Assembly: GCF_025336525.1 (NCBI RefSeq)
Contig: NZ_JAOCZP010000001.1
Location: 868,001 to 932,000 of the forward strand
Origin: Chelativorans salis
Lineage (GTDB): Bacteria; Pseudomonadota; Alphaproteobacteria; Rhizobiales; Rhizobiaceae
Direction: 5' to 3'
DNA length: 64,000 nucleotides
Under the pieces are notes generated by a model. It saw only the letters and a program-made list of their open reading frames with translations, had not been told where the DNA came from and searched no databases. This document shows positions 41,351 through 50,096 of this stretch, one piece after another. Positions within the stretch are counted from its first letter, which is position 1; each line of letters starts with the position of its first letter. A program made the position numbers and the translations under genes.

Positions 41351-42340
41351 ATGTCCACGAGACGCGCAATGTTTGCTGCCGTCCTGGCTGCGGCGATCGG
41401 GAGCGCCTTGCCACTAGGCGCCGCGGAGGCCGGCGACATGAGGATTGCCTTCGGTGATCTGCCCGGCATCGAGTCGATCCAGACGCTCGCCGCCATCGAG
41501 CGCACCAAGGAGCGCGGAGTGAATGTCGAGCTGATCATCCTCAACGATGAAGACCTTGCGGCGCAGGCGATTGTCGGTGGTCAAGCAGATGTGGGCATCG
41601 GCGCACCCTATACGCTGATCCAAAAGGTGGGCGTGCCGATCCGCATCTTCGCACAAATCTCGACATTGCGGTTCTTTCCCGTCGTCAACAGCGAGTTCTA
41701 CAAGGGCTGGGAGGATCTCGACGGACAGGAGATCGCCGTTCATGCTCGCGGCTCGGGCACCGAAGCCGTCATGCTCCTGATGGCCAAGAACCACGGCATC
41801 ACCTATGGCAATATCAGCTACGTTCCCGGCTCGGAAGTGCGGCGTGGCGCGCTTCTCCAGGGCACGGTGAAGGCCTCGATCGTCGACGCAGCCAACCGGC
41901 GTGCGCTCGAAGCCGAGGCGCCCGGGAAATTTGTCGTTCTGCCAGTGGAGGATCTCGGGGCCACTGACGAGGCCGTATTCGCTACCGTCGATTACCTGGA
42001 GAACAACGCGGCCGATGTGGACATTCTGGTCGAGGAACTGCTCAAGACCGGGCGTGAGATTACGGAGAATCCGGCCGTCGCAGTGGAATTCCGCAACACC
42101 TATAAGCTGCTGCCGGATCTGGGCGCAGAGGCGGATACGGAGATCGAGGAATACTACAGAGAGACCGCCGAGGCCGGCGCGCTGGCAGTCAATGGCGGGG
42201 GTGCCGAGGCGGCCGCCGACGATTTCGAGTTCTTCGCGCTCGCCGGACAGATCGAGGGCGATCCGGCATCGCTGGAGGTCGAGGACTTCTGGGACCTCCG
42301 GCCGCTCGATCGCGCCCTTGCAAAGCTCGGCACGAACTAG
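41351..42340 (+). CDS. ABC transporter substrate-binding protein (NitT/TauT type)
   Basis: This is a periplasmic receptor of 329 residues, first in the operon. The ATG at 41351 is preceded by GGGAGGAG. A Sec-like leader (MSTRRAMFAAVLAAAIGSAL, cut near AEAGD) is followed by the mature receptor: MRIAFGDLPGIESIQTLAAI, NVELIILNDEDLAAQAIVGG, a QADVGIGAPYTLIQKVGVPI stretch and DLDGQEIAVHARGSGTEAV. This is the SsuA/NMT1-like periplasmic-binding fold. No ligand can be named; the downstream FAH-family hydrolase hints at an organic acid or a compound degraded to one. Confidence 0.88.
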   Translation: MSTRRAMFAAVLAAAIGSALPLGAAEAGDMRIAFGDLPGIESIQTLAAIERTKERGVNVELIILNDEDLAAQAIVGGQADVGIGAPYTLIQKVGVPIRIFAQISTLRFFPVVNSEFYKGWEDLDGQEIAVHARGSGTEAVMLLMAKNHGITYGNISYVPGSEVRRGALLQGTVKASIVDAANRRALEAEAPGKFVVLPVEDLGATDEAVFATVDYLENNAADVDILVEELLKTGREITENPAVAVEFRNTYKLLPDLGAEADTEIEEYYRETAEAGALAVNGGGAEAAADDFEFFALAGQIEGDPASLEVEDFWDLRPLDRALAKLGTN

Positions 42341-42353
42341 GTTGCCCGAGCCG

Positions 42354-43181
42354 ATGGCGACAAATATCAGAGCGGAGAGCGAGGCAACCCACCTTGCTCT
42401 CCCTGTCAGCAGCGACACGGCGGGAAGGCTGAGGGATCGGCCGATCATCCTCCGCCTCGTATCGATCGCTCTCTTCGCGGGGATCTGGGAGATTGCCGGA
42501 CGGATTCCCGTCAGCTTCGCCTTCCCCACCTTTTCCGATACGATCGCCGCGTTCTTTGGGCTGATCGCGGATGGAAGTATGCCGACAGCCTATCTTTCGA
42601 CGCTGCAGCCACTGGTGCTGGGGATCCTGTTGTCGGCCTTTCTCGGCGTCGGCATCGGGATCGTCTGCGGCCTGTCGCGCACCGGAGAATGGCTCTTGAT
42701 CCCCGTCTTCATCGTGCTTCAGGCTGCCCCTGTTGCCGCTTTCATTCCGCTTGTCACCTTCGTCTACGGCATCGGCATGACCGCGAAGACCATCGCGGTG
42801 ATGATCCTGGCCCTGCCGGTGATCGTGCTTAACACGTACAAGGCGGTGCGAAACGTCAACGAGTCGCTTCTCGTAATGTGCCGTTCCTTCCTCGGCACGC
42901 GCTGGCAGACCATCACCAGAATCGTTCTTCCCGACGCAAGCCCCGTTATCTTCGCTGGTCTTCGCCTCGGCGTCGCTGCCGGCTTTGTCGGCGTCGTGCT
43001 GGCCGAGCTTCTGATTACGCCGACGGGGATCGGTGATCTCATCACTTTCCACCGGTCACGTGCGGACTATGCTGAGATGTACGCAACCATAGCCTCCATC
43101 ATCGCCCTCTCGACCCTCACGCTCGTCTTCCTGCAGTGGATCGAAGTGCGCGTCTTCCGGCCAGAGAAAAGGGGAACCTGA
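42354..43181 (+). CDS. ABC transporter permease 1 (NitT/TauT type)
   Basis: This is a 275-residue membrane subunit from the ATG at 42354 (a TTG at 42342 is an alternative). About six membrane segments run from RLVSIALFAGIWEIAGRI to SIIALSTLTLVFLQWIEV. The EAA-type coupling loop is MCRSFLGTRWQTITRIVLPD, followed by AGLRLGVAAGFVGVVLAELL. It starts 13 bp after the binding-protein stop and ends 1 bp before the ATPase start. Confidence 0.9.
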   Translation: MATNIRAESEATHLALPVSSDTAGRLRDRPIILRLVSIALFAGIWEIAGRIPVSFAFPTFSDTIAAFFGLIADGSMPTAYLSTLQPLVLGILLSAFLGVGIGIVCGLSRTGEWLLIPVFIVLQAAPVAAFIPLVTFVYGIGMTAKTIAVMILALPVIVLNTYKAVRNVNESLLVMCRSFLGTRWQTITRIVLPDASPVIFAGLRLGVAAGFVGVVLAELLITPTGIGDLITFHRSRADYAEMYATIASIIALSTLTLVFLQWIEVRVFRPEKRGT

Positions 43182-43182
43182 G

Positions 43183-43986
43183 ATGGCCGTCACAGCAGTG
43201 CGAGAAAAACCATCCGCGATCCACACCTCGTTGGAGGCGATCGTCGAGGTGAAGGGAATCTGCAAGTCCTACGGAAATGTCGAGGCGCTGCGCGACATCA
43301 ACCTCGACTTTCCGCGCGGCAAGCTGACAAGTCTTCTGGGGCCGAGCGGCTGCGGCAAGACCACGCTCCTGAAGATCATCGCGGGCCTGATAGGCGCCAG
43401 CGCAGGCTCCGTCACGGTCGACGGAAAACGTGTCAGTGGCCCGGGGCCGGAGCGCGCCTTCGTGTTCCAGGATTTTGCCCTGATGCCCTGGGCGACGGTG
43501 TTGCGCAACGTGGCCTTCGGCCTGGAGCTGCGCGGAACGGGCAAGGCCGAGCGCGACGAGATCGCACGTCGCTACATCGCTCAGGTCGGACTTTCAGGCT
43601 TCGAGGACAAATATCCGCACGAACTTTCCGGCGGCATGCGCCAGCGCGTGGGGCTTGCCCGGGCGTTGTCCGTGGATGCCGAGGTCCTGCTTCTCGACGA
43701 ACCTTTTTCTGCCGTCGATGAACAGAACCGGCGGAAATTCCAGGAGGACCTGATCCGATTGCGGAGTGCGCAGAATAAAACCTTCATCTTCGTCACGCAC
43801 TCCATTGAGGAGGCTGTCTATATCTCCGACCGCATCGTGCTCCTGTCGCCGCGGCCCGGCCGGGTGTCCCAGGTTATCGAGCCGGACATCGACCGTTCGG
43901 GCGACCCGGACCGCATCCACCGCGACAAGCATTATCTCGATACCGTCGAGGAGATATGGCAAGGGCTGAAGCAATATGTGGAGTGA
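43183..43986 (+). CDS. ABC transporter ATP-binding protein (NitT/TauT type)
   Basis: This 267-residue ATPase of the SsuB/TauB family has Walker A GPSGCGKTTLLKI, Q-loop AFVFQDFALMPWATV, signature LSGGMRQRVGLARAL, Walker B EVLLLDEPFSAVD and H-loop FVTHSIEEAVYISDR. All catalytic residues are present. The start (ATG 43183) follows AGGGGAA. It lies between two permease genes and probably serves a heterodimeric membrane domain. Confidence 0.93.
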   Translation: MAVTAVREKPSAIHTSLEAIVEVKGICKSYGNVEALRDINLDFPRGKLTSLLGPSGCGKTTLLKIIAGLIGASAGSVTVDGKRVSGPGPERAFVFQDFALMPWATVLRNVAFGLELRGTGKAERDEIARRYIAQVGLSGFEDKYPHELSGGMRQRVGLARALSVDAEVLLLDEPFSAVDEQNRRKFQEDLIRLRSAQNKTFIFVTHSIEEAVYISDRIVLLSPRPGRVSQVIEPDIDRSGDPDRIHRDKHYLDTVEEIWQGLKQYVE

Positions 43987-43992
43987 TCGCTC

Positions 43993-44748
43993 GTGACACT
44001 GTTCGGCTACCGCATTCCGATGATGGCGTCGCTTCTCGTCTGGTGCGTTGCGTGGGAGATCGTCGGCCGGTTAGACCTCGTCTTCCTGCTCCCGCCCTTC
44101 AGTGATGTCCTCGCTGCCGCCTTCCAGCTCGTGCAATCCCCCTCTTGGCAGGATGCCACGGTGACGACGCTACGCGCCTTCACCATCGGCATTGCCCTAG
44201 CGATCGCACTCGGTATTCCGCTGGGAATTCTCATGGGGCGGATAAAGATCGCCGATGATCTTCTGGGCATGTGGGTCAACATCTTCGCCAGCGCGCCGCT
44301 CTCGGCGCTCGTTCCGGTGCTGATGATCCTGTTCGGGTTCGGGGAGAGAACGATCATTGCGGCGGTGTTTCTTTTCGCCGTCTGGATCATCGTTCTGGAC
44401 ACCCGCGCCGGCGTGCGCCACGTCTCGCCCTCGCTCATCGAGATGGCGCGGTCTTATGGGGCGACGAAGCCCGCGCTTTACGCCAAAATCATCCTTTGGG
44501 CCGCCCTCCCCGAAATCCTCGCCGGCATCCGGCTCGGTCTCATCCGCGGCGTCAAGGGCGTCGTCATCGGCCAATTGCTCGTCGCCATCGTCGGCTATGG
44601 CGCCCTCTTCGAGACCTTCTCGCGCAACTTCCGCATGGCGGAATTCTGGGCCCTTACCATCATCCTTTTCGCCTTTGCGATGCTGATTGCGGAGCTTATC
44701 GAGCGGATCGAAGGCAAAGTCGAATATTACGCAGGAGCAAGACAATGA
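43993..44748 (+). CDS. ABC transporter permease 2 (NitT/TauT type)
   Basis: This 251-residue membrane protein starts at a GTG (43993) 6 bp after the ATPase stop. Hydrophobic segments include ASLLVWCVAWEIVGRLDLVF and FWALTIILFAFAMLIAELIE. The EAA-like coupling loop is MARSYGATKPALYAKIILWA. It is clearly homologous in design to permease 1, implying a heterodimer with one ATPase type. The stop overlaps the FAH hydrolase start (ATGA). Confidence 0.9.
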   Translation: MTLFGYRIPMMASLLVWCVAWEIVGRLDLVFLLPPFSDVLAAAFQLVQSPSWQDATVTTLRAFTIGIALAIALGIPLGILMGRIKIADDLLGMWVNIFASAPLSALVPVLMILFGFGERTIIAAVFLFAVWIIVLDTRAGVRHVSPSLIEMARSYGATKPALYAKIILWAALPEILAGIRLGLIRGVKGVVIGQLLVAIVGYGALFETFSRNFRMAEFWALTIILFAFAMLIAELIERIEGKVEYYAGARQ

Positions 44749-45446
44749 ATATTCAGGGTGCGGCAACCTTCGTCATCGAGCCCACGGCCATCCCGGCTAT
44801 TCCCGTGGCGGGTTCCGAGAAGCTCTTCCCGGTGCACCGCGTCTATTGCGTCGGACGCAACTATGCCGCGCACGCAGTGGAAATGGGTCACGACCCCGAC
44901 AAGGAGCCGCCCTTCTTCTTTCAGAAGAACCCCGACAACCTCGATACGAGCGGAGCCTTTCCTTATCCTCCGGCATCGAACGACGTTCATTACGAAATCG
45001 AAATGATGGTGGCCCTGAAGAACGGCGGCAGGGATATTCCCGTCGAAAGGGCGCTGGACTGCGTTTACGGCTATGGCGTCGCACTCGACATGACGCGGCG
45101 TGATCTGCAGGGAAAAGCGAAAGACATGGGCCGCCCGTGGGAGGTCGGAAAGGCCTTCGAGTCCTCGGCTCCGTGCACCGCTCTGGTGCCGGCTGCCACG
45201 GCCGGCCACCCCAGCGAGGGGGCTATCTGGCTCGACCTCAACGGTGATCGCAGGCAAACGGGCGACCTTAACCAGATGATCTGGAAGGTGCCTGAGATGA
45301 TCAGCTATCTGTCCGGCCTATTCACACTCGCTCCGGGCGACATCATCCTTTCCGGAACGCCCGCGGGTGTTGGCGCGGTCGAGCGCGGCGACGTACTGAA
45401 GGGCCATATTGAAGGTATCGGTGATCTTGAGGTGCGGGTCGTCTGA
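44745..45446 (+). CDS. Fumarylacetoacetate hydrolase family protein (fumarylpyruvate hydrolase-like)
   Basis: This 233-residue metal-dependent enzyme would cleave or hydrolyse a C-C bond in a beta-diketo acid. Family motifs are FPVHRVYCVGRNYAAHAVEM, PFFFQKNPDNL, the metal-binding HYEIEMMVAL and YGYGVALDMTRRDLQGKAKD, and PGDIILSGTPAGVGAVERGD. The first of these resembles the N-terminus of fumarylpyruvate hydrolases of the gentisate pathway. The rest of that pathway is not visible here, so the substrate is undetermined. It overlaps the permease gene by 4 bp and is thus part of the transporter operon, suggesting it acts on the imported compound or its product. Confidence 0.88.
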   Translation: MNIQGAATFVIEPTAIPAIPVAGSEKLFPVHRVYCVGRNYAAHAVEMGHDPDKEPPFFFQKNPDNLDTSGAFPYPPASNDVHYEIEMMVALKNGGRDIPVERALDCVYGYGVALDMTRRDLQGKAKDMGRPWEVGKAFESSAPCTALVPAATAGHPSEGAIWLDLNGDRRQTGDLNQMIWKVPEMISYLSGLFTLAPGDIILSGTPAGVGAVERGDVLKGHIEGIGDLEVRVV

Positions 45447-45496
45447 GGGCGGCGTCGGCCCATCGCACGAATTGGGGATTGGCAGGGCGCGATTGC

Positions 45497-46510
45497 CTAT
45501 TTCCTTACCGATTTGAGCTTTGCGGGACGCTGCGGCGCCGGCTGCGGGATGCGCGCCGATCCGGCTGGCTTGCCCGCCACGGGACGAATAGTGCGCCGGG
45601 CGGAAGCCTGCGGCTCCGCCCGGGCGTTGTCCTCCTGCAGCGCGTCGAACAGCCAATCGATGAACACGTTGACAATGGGCGCAGCCCTGAGATCTTTCCG
45701 ACAGGCGACATAGAAGGCATCGACCGCCGGCACTGCCAGGTTGAAAGGGGCGACGAGCTGTCCCTTCGCCAGCAGATTCGCCGCCGTCATCGTGTCCCCA
45801 AGCGCGACCCCGTGACCGTGCACTGCCGCCTCGATCCCCAGGCGGGCGTCGGACAGGAAAAGCTGCTGACTGGGCTTGAGGTCCAGCGCATCGGCGGCGG
45901 CGAGCCAGGTATGCCACTCCCGCCCGTCATCGGCGTGCAGCATGACATGATTGCTCATGTCGCGGATGGTGCGGATCGGGCGGTTGTTGATCAGCGTCGG
46001 GCTGACGACGGGGAAGAGGTCGAGCGAGGTCCACAGTTTCACCCAGCAATCGGTCCAGCTTCCGTTGCCATAGACGATGGCGACATCGACGTCGGGTGAA
46101 AAGATGTTGGCTGGATCGTTCGAAGCATCGAGCGTCAGTCGGATATCCGGATATCGAGCTATGAAGCTGCCGATGCGCGGTATGAGCCAGAACGACAGCA
46201 GTGCCGGGACGCAAGTGAGCGATAGCGTGCCGGCAGTGGTCGGCCGCGTCATACGCGCCGTCGCGGCCGCTATTTCCTCGAAGGCAGAGGAAACCGCCGG
46301 TAGCAGTTCCGCCCCGTGCGCCGTCAGCTTCAGGCGCTGCCCCGCCCGCTCGAACAATTTGACGTCAAGCGAGACTTCCAGCGCCCGGATCTGATGGCTC
46401 ACTGCACCGTGTGTCACGTGCAACTCGCCTGCCGCCTTCGTCAGCGAGCCGTGCCGCGCCGCCGCCTCGAAAGCGCGCAGGGGATTGAGCGGAGGCAGGC
46501 GTCTGGTCAT
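45497..46510 (-). CDS. LysR-family transcriptional regulator (GcvA-like)
   Basis: This is a 337-residue LTTR. The N-terminal helix-turn-helix is LNPLRAFEAAARHGSLTKAA and GELHVTHGAVSHQIRALE, followed by the linker helix and an effector domain (PTTAGTLSLTCVPALLSFWL onward, with PDVDVAIVYGNGSWTDC). The last ~45 residues form an unusual basic, Pro/Arg-rich tail (AEPQASARRTIRPVAGKPAG through KLKSVRK) beyond the normal LTTR end. The gene is divergent from the agmatinase-family gene across 170 bp and is its likely regulator. The FAH hydrolase operon converges on it from the other side. Confidence 0.93.
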   Translation of the reverse strand: MTRRLPPLNPLRAFEAAARHGSLTKAAGELHVTHGAVSHQIRALEVSLDVKLFERAGQRLKLTAHGAELLPAVSSAFEEIAAATARMTRPTTAGTLSLTCVPALLSFWLIPRIGSFIARYPDIRLTLDASNDPANIFSPDVDVAIVYGNGSWTDCWVKLWTSLDLFPVVSPTLINNRPIRTIRDMSNHVMLHADDGREWHTWLAAADALDLKPSQQLFLSDARLGIEAAVHGHGVALGDTMTAANLLAKGQLVAPFNLAVPAVDAFYVACRKDLRAAPIVNVFIDWLFDALQEDNARAEPQASARRTIRPVAGKPAGSARIPQPAPQRPAKLKSVRK

Positions 46511-46560
46511 CGATTCGTACTGTTGTTAGTTTTTCTCACATAAAAGCCTATAACATTATC

Positions 46561-46576
46561 AATTGCATTTTCAATT
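46561..46576. promoter_or_regulatory. Inverted repeat between LysR gene and ureohydrolase gene
   Basis: AATTG (46561-46565) and CAATT (46572-46576) form an inverted repeat with a 6-bp spacer in the 170-bp divergent region. It is a possible LysR-type binding site; the T-N11-A core was not established. Confidence 0.35.
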
Positions 46577-46680
46577 CTGCTGTATCAGCATTCAATGATC
46601 TTGAAGGATTCCTGACCGAACGCGTGAGCCCTGCCCTGGGCGGCGCTCACCTGCCGGTCAAGGCAGCAAGGAGCGGGCTG

Positions 46681-47742
46681 ATGGCCTGGCATCACGAGAA
46701 GCTCGAAGCGCTCAGGAAGAAATATGGCGAAGGCCATGGCGGAGAACTGTTCGATCCACGCTTCCGCCGCGTCGCCGATAAGATCTTCTCTGAGACAGGC
46801 ACCCGCCTCGCACCCTATGCCGGCGTCCCCACTTTCCTGACGGCGCCTTACCGTCAGGTCGACACCACCAATCCCGATTTCGGCGATCTTCAGGTTGCTC
46901 TCCTCGGTATTCCCATGGATCTCGGCGTGACCAATCGGCCGGGCTCCCGCTTCGGACCTCGCGCAATGCGCACGATCGAGCGCATCGGGCCCTACAACCA
47001 CGTGCTCGACTGTGCTCCCGTTTTCGACCTGCGCGTGGCGGATATCGGCGACGTGCCTTTCGCCAGCCGCTACCGGCTGGAGCAATGCCATGACGATATC
47101 GAGCGCTACGTGAGCAGGATGATCGATGCGGGCGTCGTGCCGCTCTCGGTCGGCGGGGATCATTCGATCACCCACCCGATCTTGAAGGCGGTCGGCGGCA
47201 AGCGACCGGTCGGGATGATCCATATTGATGCGCACTGCGACACCGGCGGCGCCTTCGACCAGACCAAGTTCCATCACGGAGGGCCGTTCCGCAATGCCGT
47301 GCTCGACGGCGTGCTCGATCCGACCCGCACGATCCAGATCGGCATCCGCGGTGCGGCCGAATATCTGTGGGAGTTCTCCTATGAATCGGGCATGACGGTA
47401 ATTCATGCCGAGGAGATCTCGTCGATGGGGATTCCGGCGATTATCGAGAAGACAAAGGAGATAGTCGGCGATGGCCCAACCTATCTCTCCTTCGATATCG
47501 ACAGCCTCGATCCGGCCTTCGCGCCGGGTACCGGTACACCGGAAGTGGGTGGGCTTACCACGCGCGAGGTGCTGGAACTCATGCGCGGCCTTAAGGGCGT
47601 AAATTTGGTCGGCGGCGACGTCGTCGAGGTCGCGCCGCAATACGATTCAACAGCCAATACCGCCCACGCCGGCGCGCAAGTTCTGTTCGAGATTCTCAGC
47701 CTGATGGTGTTCAGCCCCGCCATAGCCGGCAAGTCAGGCTGA
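46681..47742 (+). CDS. Agmatinase-family ureohydrolase
   Basis: This 353-residue manganese-dependent hydrolase of the arginase/agmatinase fold releases urea from a guanidino compound. Metal ligands are visible in GGDHSITHPI, MIHIDAHCDTGG and LSFDIDSLDPAFAPGTGTPE. GIPMDLGVTNRPGSRFGPRA is the family's N-terminal signature. I chose the ATG at 46681; an upstream in-frame start at 46624 adds 19 residues. Agmatine, guanidinobutyrate or guanidinopropionate are all possible substrates. The following genes encode a Pot-type importer and a nitrilase-type amidase, supporting a polyamine or guanidino catabolic role (inference). Confidence 0.88.
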   Translation: MAWHHEKLEALRKKYGEGHGGELFDPRFRRVADKIFSETGTRLAPYAGVPTFLTAPYRQVDTTNPDFGDLQVALLGIPMDLGVTNRPGSRFGPRAMRTIERIGPYNHVLDCAPVFDLRVADIGDVPFASRYRLEQCHDDIERYVSRMIDAGVVPLSVGGDHSITHPILKAVGGKRPVGMIHIDAHCDTGGAFDQTKFHHGGPFRNAVLDGVLDPTRTIQIGIRGAAEYLWEFSYESGMTVIHAEEISSMGIPAIIEKTKEIVGDGPTYLSFDIDSLDPAFAPGTGTPEVGGLTTREVLELMRGLKGVNLVGGDVVEVAPQYDSTANTAHAGAQVLFEILSLMVFSPAIAGKSG

Positions 47743-47752
47743 GGCTGATAGG

Positions 47753-47761
47753 TGCTATAAT
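47753..47761 (+). promoter_or_regulatory. Extended -10 promoter for the Pot-type operon
   Basis: TGCTATAAT is a consensus extended -10 element (TGnTATAAT) 47 bp before the binding-protein start. No good -35 hexamer is seen 17 bp upstream, as is usual for extended -10 promoters. Confidence 0.5.
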
Positions 47762-47807
47762 AAAAGTCAGGGAACCAGGCCGAAAAGGCCTCTACAGGAG
47801 AACGAAG

Positions 47808-48896
47808 ATGAAGGAACTTCACAAGACAGCGATCAGCCGACGTAAGATATTGGCCGCGGGCGCGGCTGGCGCGGGCATGCTTGCAATGCCCTCCATTCTG
47901 CGCGCACAGGACCGGTCGCTGAAGGTCGGCGTCTACGGGGGTTATTTCAAGGATTCCTTCGACGAAAACATCTTCCCGGAGTTCACAAAGGCGTCAGGCA
48001 TTGAGGTGGAGTCGGTCGCTGAACCGACCGGCGAGGCCTGGCTGGTGCAGCTCGAGCAGGCGGCCCGCGCCGGGCAGGCGCCGGCCGATCTTTCGATGAT
48101 GTCCCAGACATCGACGCTGAAGGGCCAGGAAACCGAGCTGTGGACCCCACTCGACCCCACCAAGATCGGGAACTACGACGACCTGCTTGAGCACTTTATC
48201 GCGAAATATCCAGATGGCCGCGTCGCCGGCATTGGCGCCGTTGCCTGGTATATCACGCTGGTCACCAACACCGATGTCTATCCCGAGGCGCCGGACTCTT
48301 GGGCAGTTCTCTGGGATCCTGCGAACGAGGACAAGCTCGGCCTTTTGGCGCTGGTGTCCAACTCCTTCCTGCTTGAGGTGACCGCCAAGACATTCATGGG
48401 CGGAACAGATGCGCTCGATACCGAAGAGGGCCAGCTCGAAGCATTCGAAAAGCTTGCCGAGGTCAAGCCGAACGTGCGGCTATGGTATCGCGACGAAGCG
48501 CAGTTCGAGCAGGCGCTGAAGTCGGGTGAGATCCCGATGGGTCAGTACTATCATGACGTCACAGGTCTTGCCGCTGCCGATGGCTTCCCGGTGCGCTCCA
48601 CGTTCCCGAAAGAAGGCGGCATCCAGGATTCCGGCAACTGGGTGTTGTCGCGGGCGTCCGACAAGGTCGAGGAGGCACATGTTTTCATCGACTACATGAG
48701 CCAGCCCGAGATCCAGAGCCTCATGTCGCGCAAGGTCGGCACGGCTCCCACGCTGGAGCGCGACAAGCTCGACCTCACCGACGAGGAATTCGCGGCTGTA
48801 TCGTCGGATATCGACCCGATCATCCCGCGCTACGACCTCTACACCAGCAAATCCGACTGGCTGAACCAGAAGTGGACGGAGATGATCGTCGGGTGA
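47808..48896 (+). CDS. ABC transporter substrate-binding protein (PotD/spermidine-putrescine type), Tat-type leader
   Basis: This is a 362-residue periplasmic receptor. A twin-arginine leader (SRRKILAAGAAGAGMLAMPS) ends near ILRAQD. The mature protein fits cluster D binding proteins: LKVGVYGGYFKDSFDENIFP, EFTKASGIEVE, DSWAVLWDPANEDKLGLLAL, GEIPMGQYYHDVTG and AHVFIDYMSQPEIQSLM. ACAGGAGAA precedes the ATG. Polyamine or another small organic cation is the likely ligand class; iron is less likely. A 7-bp-stem hairpin follows at 48901, which may lower expression of downstream genes relative to this receptor. Confidence 0.88.
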   Translation: MKELHKTAISRRKILAAGAAGAGMLAMPSILRAQDRSLKVGVYGGYFKDSFDENIFPEFTKASGIEVESVAEPTGEAWLVQLEQAARAGQAPADLSMMSQTSTLKGQETELWTPLDPTKIGNYDDLLEHFIAKYPDGRVAGIGAVAWYITLVTNTDVYPEAPDSWAVLWDPANEDKLGLLALVSNSFLLEVTAKTFMGGTDALDTEEGQLEAFEKLAEVKPNVRLWYRDEAQFEQALKSGEIPMGQYYHDVTGLAAADGFPVRSTFPKEGGIQDSGNWVLSRASDKVEEAHVFIDYMSQPEIQSLMSRKVGTAPTLERDKLDLTDEEFAAVSSDIDPIIPRYDLYTSKSDWLNQKWTEMIVG

Positions 48897-48900
48897 CTCG

Positions 48901-48926
48901 ATCGGCCATTTTTCGGGAGGGCCGAT
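48901..48926 (+). terminator. Hairpin after binding-protein gene
   Basis: ATCGGCC / GGCCGAT perfect 7-bp stem with a 12-nt loop 4 bp after the binding-protein stop. There is no U-run behind it. It is typical of stabilising hairpins after highly expressed ABC receptor genes. Confidence 0.5.
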
Positions 48927-49058
48927 GACCGACGGATTCAGTAGGAGTTGATGCGAACGGGCCGGGCGCATGTGCTTCCGTCCGGAATAATACCTCCTGG
49001 CTGGCGCCGCGCTAATTTGGAAGCGGCAGCGGAACGGCCATCACGGTGGGACTTGCTT

Positions 49059-50096
49059 ATGTCGGGATTGCATTTGAAGGACCTGTCGAAGCGCTTCGGC
49101 AATTTCACCGCGGTCGACGATGTCGAACTCACCGTGCCGCACGGCACCTTCGTCTGCATGCTCGGCCCTTCGGGCTGTGGCAAGACCACGCTCCTGCGCA
49201 TGATCGCCGGACTGGAGGAGCCATCGGCCGGCTCTGTTGTGCTGGACGACGAGGACTTGACGCCGGTACCCACGCACAAGCGCAATTTCGGCATGGTGTT
49301 CCAGTCGCTGGCGCTCTTTCCGCACCTGACAGTGGGAGAGAACATCGCCTATCCGCTGCGCATCCGCGGCATCGACAAGGACAAGCGGAGAAAGCGCGTC
49401 GAAGAGCTTCTTGCCCTCGTCCATCTGCCAGACTATGCCGCCCGCCCCGTGTCCAAGCTTTCCGGCGGACAGCGCCAGCGCGTGGCGATTGCCCGTGCAC
49501 TTGCCCTCTCGCCGCGTCTCTTCCTGCTCGACGAGCCGCTCTCCGCCCTCGACGCCAAGCTGCGCGAAGCGATGCAGGTGGAGCTGCGCCAGCTCCAGCA
49601 AAAGCTCGGCATCACCACAATCGTGGTGACACATGACCAGCGCGAGGCCATGACCATGGCCGACCTCGTGGTGGTGATGGGCGAAGGGCGCATCAGGCAA
49701 GCGGCGTCTCCAATGGAGATCTACCGCAAACCGGCAGATGCTTTCGTTGCCGACTTCATCGGCTCGACCAACCTGCTTGAGGTGGAAGCGGACAGCGTCG
49801 GTCGTGCCGTTTTCCTGGGGCAGCCCATCGCTGGCCTCTCCCTGCCCGAAGGGATGGCCAAGGGCCTTGTCTCCATCCGCCCCGAGAACGTGCATCTGAC
49901 GGAAAACACAAACGGCGCCATTCGTGGCAGGGTCACCTTCATTCGCGATCTCGGCGGCACCATCGAAACCTTCGTGGAGGCGGGCGGTACGATAATCGTC
50001 GCCGTGACAACGCCTCGCGAGCGCAGCAATGTGGAGGCAGGTGCCGAGGTAGGAGTAACGCTGCCAGCGGAAAGCTGCGTGGTGCTCCAGCAATGA
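49059..50096 (+). CDS. potA: ABC transporter ATP-binding protein (PotA type)
   Basis: This 345-residue ATPase with a C-terminal TOBE-like domain starts at the ATG 49059 (GGTGGGA upstream); a longer frame from 48948 has no leader character. Walker A is GPSGCGKTTLLRM, Q-loop GMVFQSLALFPHLTV, signature LSGGQRQRVAIARAL, Walker B RLFLLDEPLSALD, H-loop VVTHDQREAMTMADL. The TOBE-like region includes FIGSTNLLEV and VSIRPENVHLTE. It overlaps the permease gene by 4 bp. Confidence 0.9.
   Translation: MSGLHLKDLSKRFGNFTAVDDVELTVPHGTFVCMLGPSGCGKTTLLRMIAGLEEPSAGSVVLDDEDLTPVPTHKRNFGMVFQSLALFPHLTVGENIAYPLRIRGIDKDKRRKRVEELLALVHLPDYAARPVSKLSGGQRQRVAIARALALSPRLFLLDEPLSALDAKLREAMQVELRQLQQKLGITTIVVTHDQREAMTMADLVVVMGEGRIRQAASPMEIYRKPADAFVADFIGSTNLLEVEADSVGRAVFLGQPIAGLSLPEGMAKGLVSIRPENVHLTENTNGAIRGRVTFIRDLGGTIETFVEAGGTIIVAVTTPRERSNVEAGAEVGVTLPAESCVVLQQ

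Noticed and set aside
44745-45446. Complete gentisate or aromatic degradation pathway
   Set aside because: Only the FAH-family hydrolase is present; no dioxygenase or isomerase gene was seen in the window.
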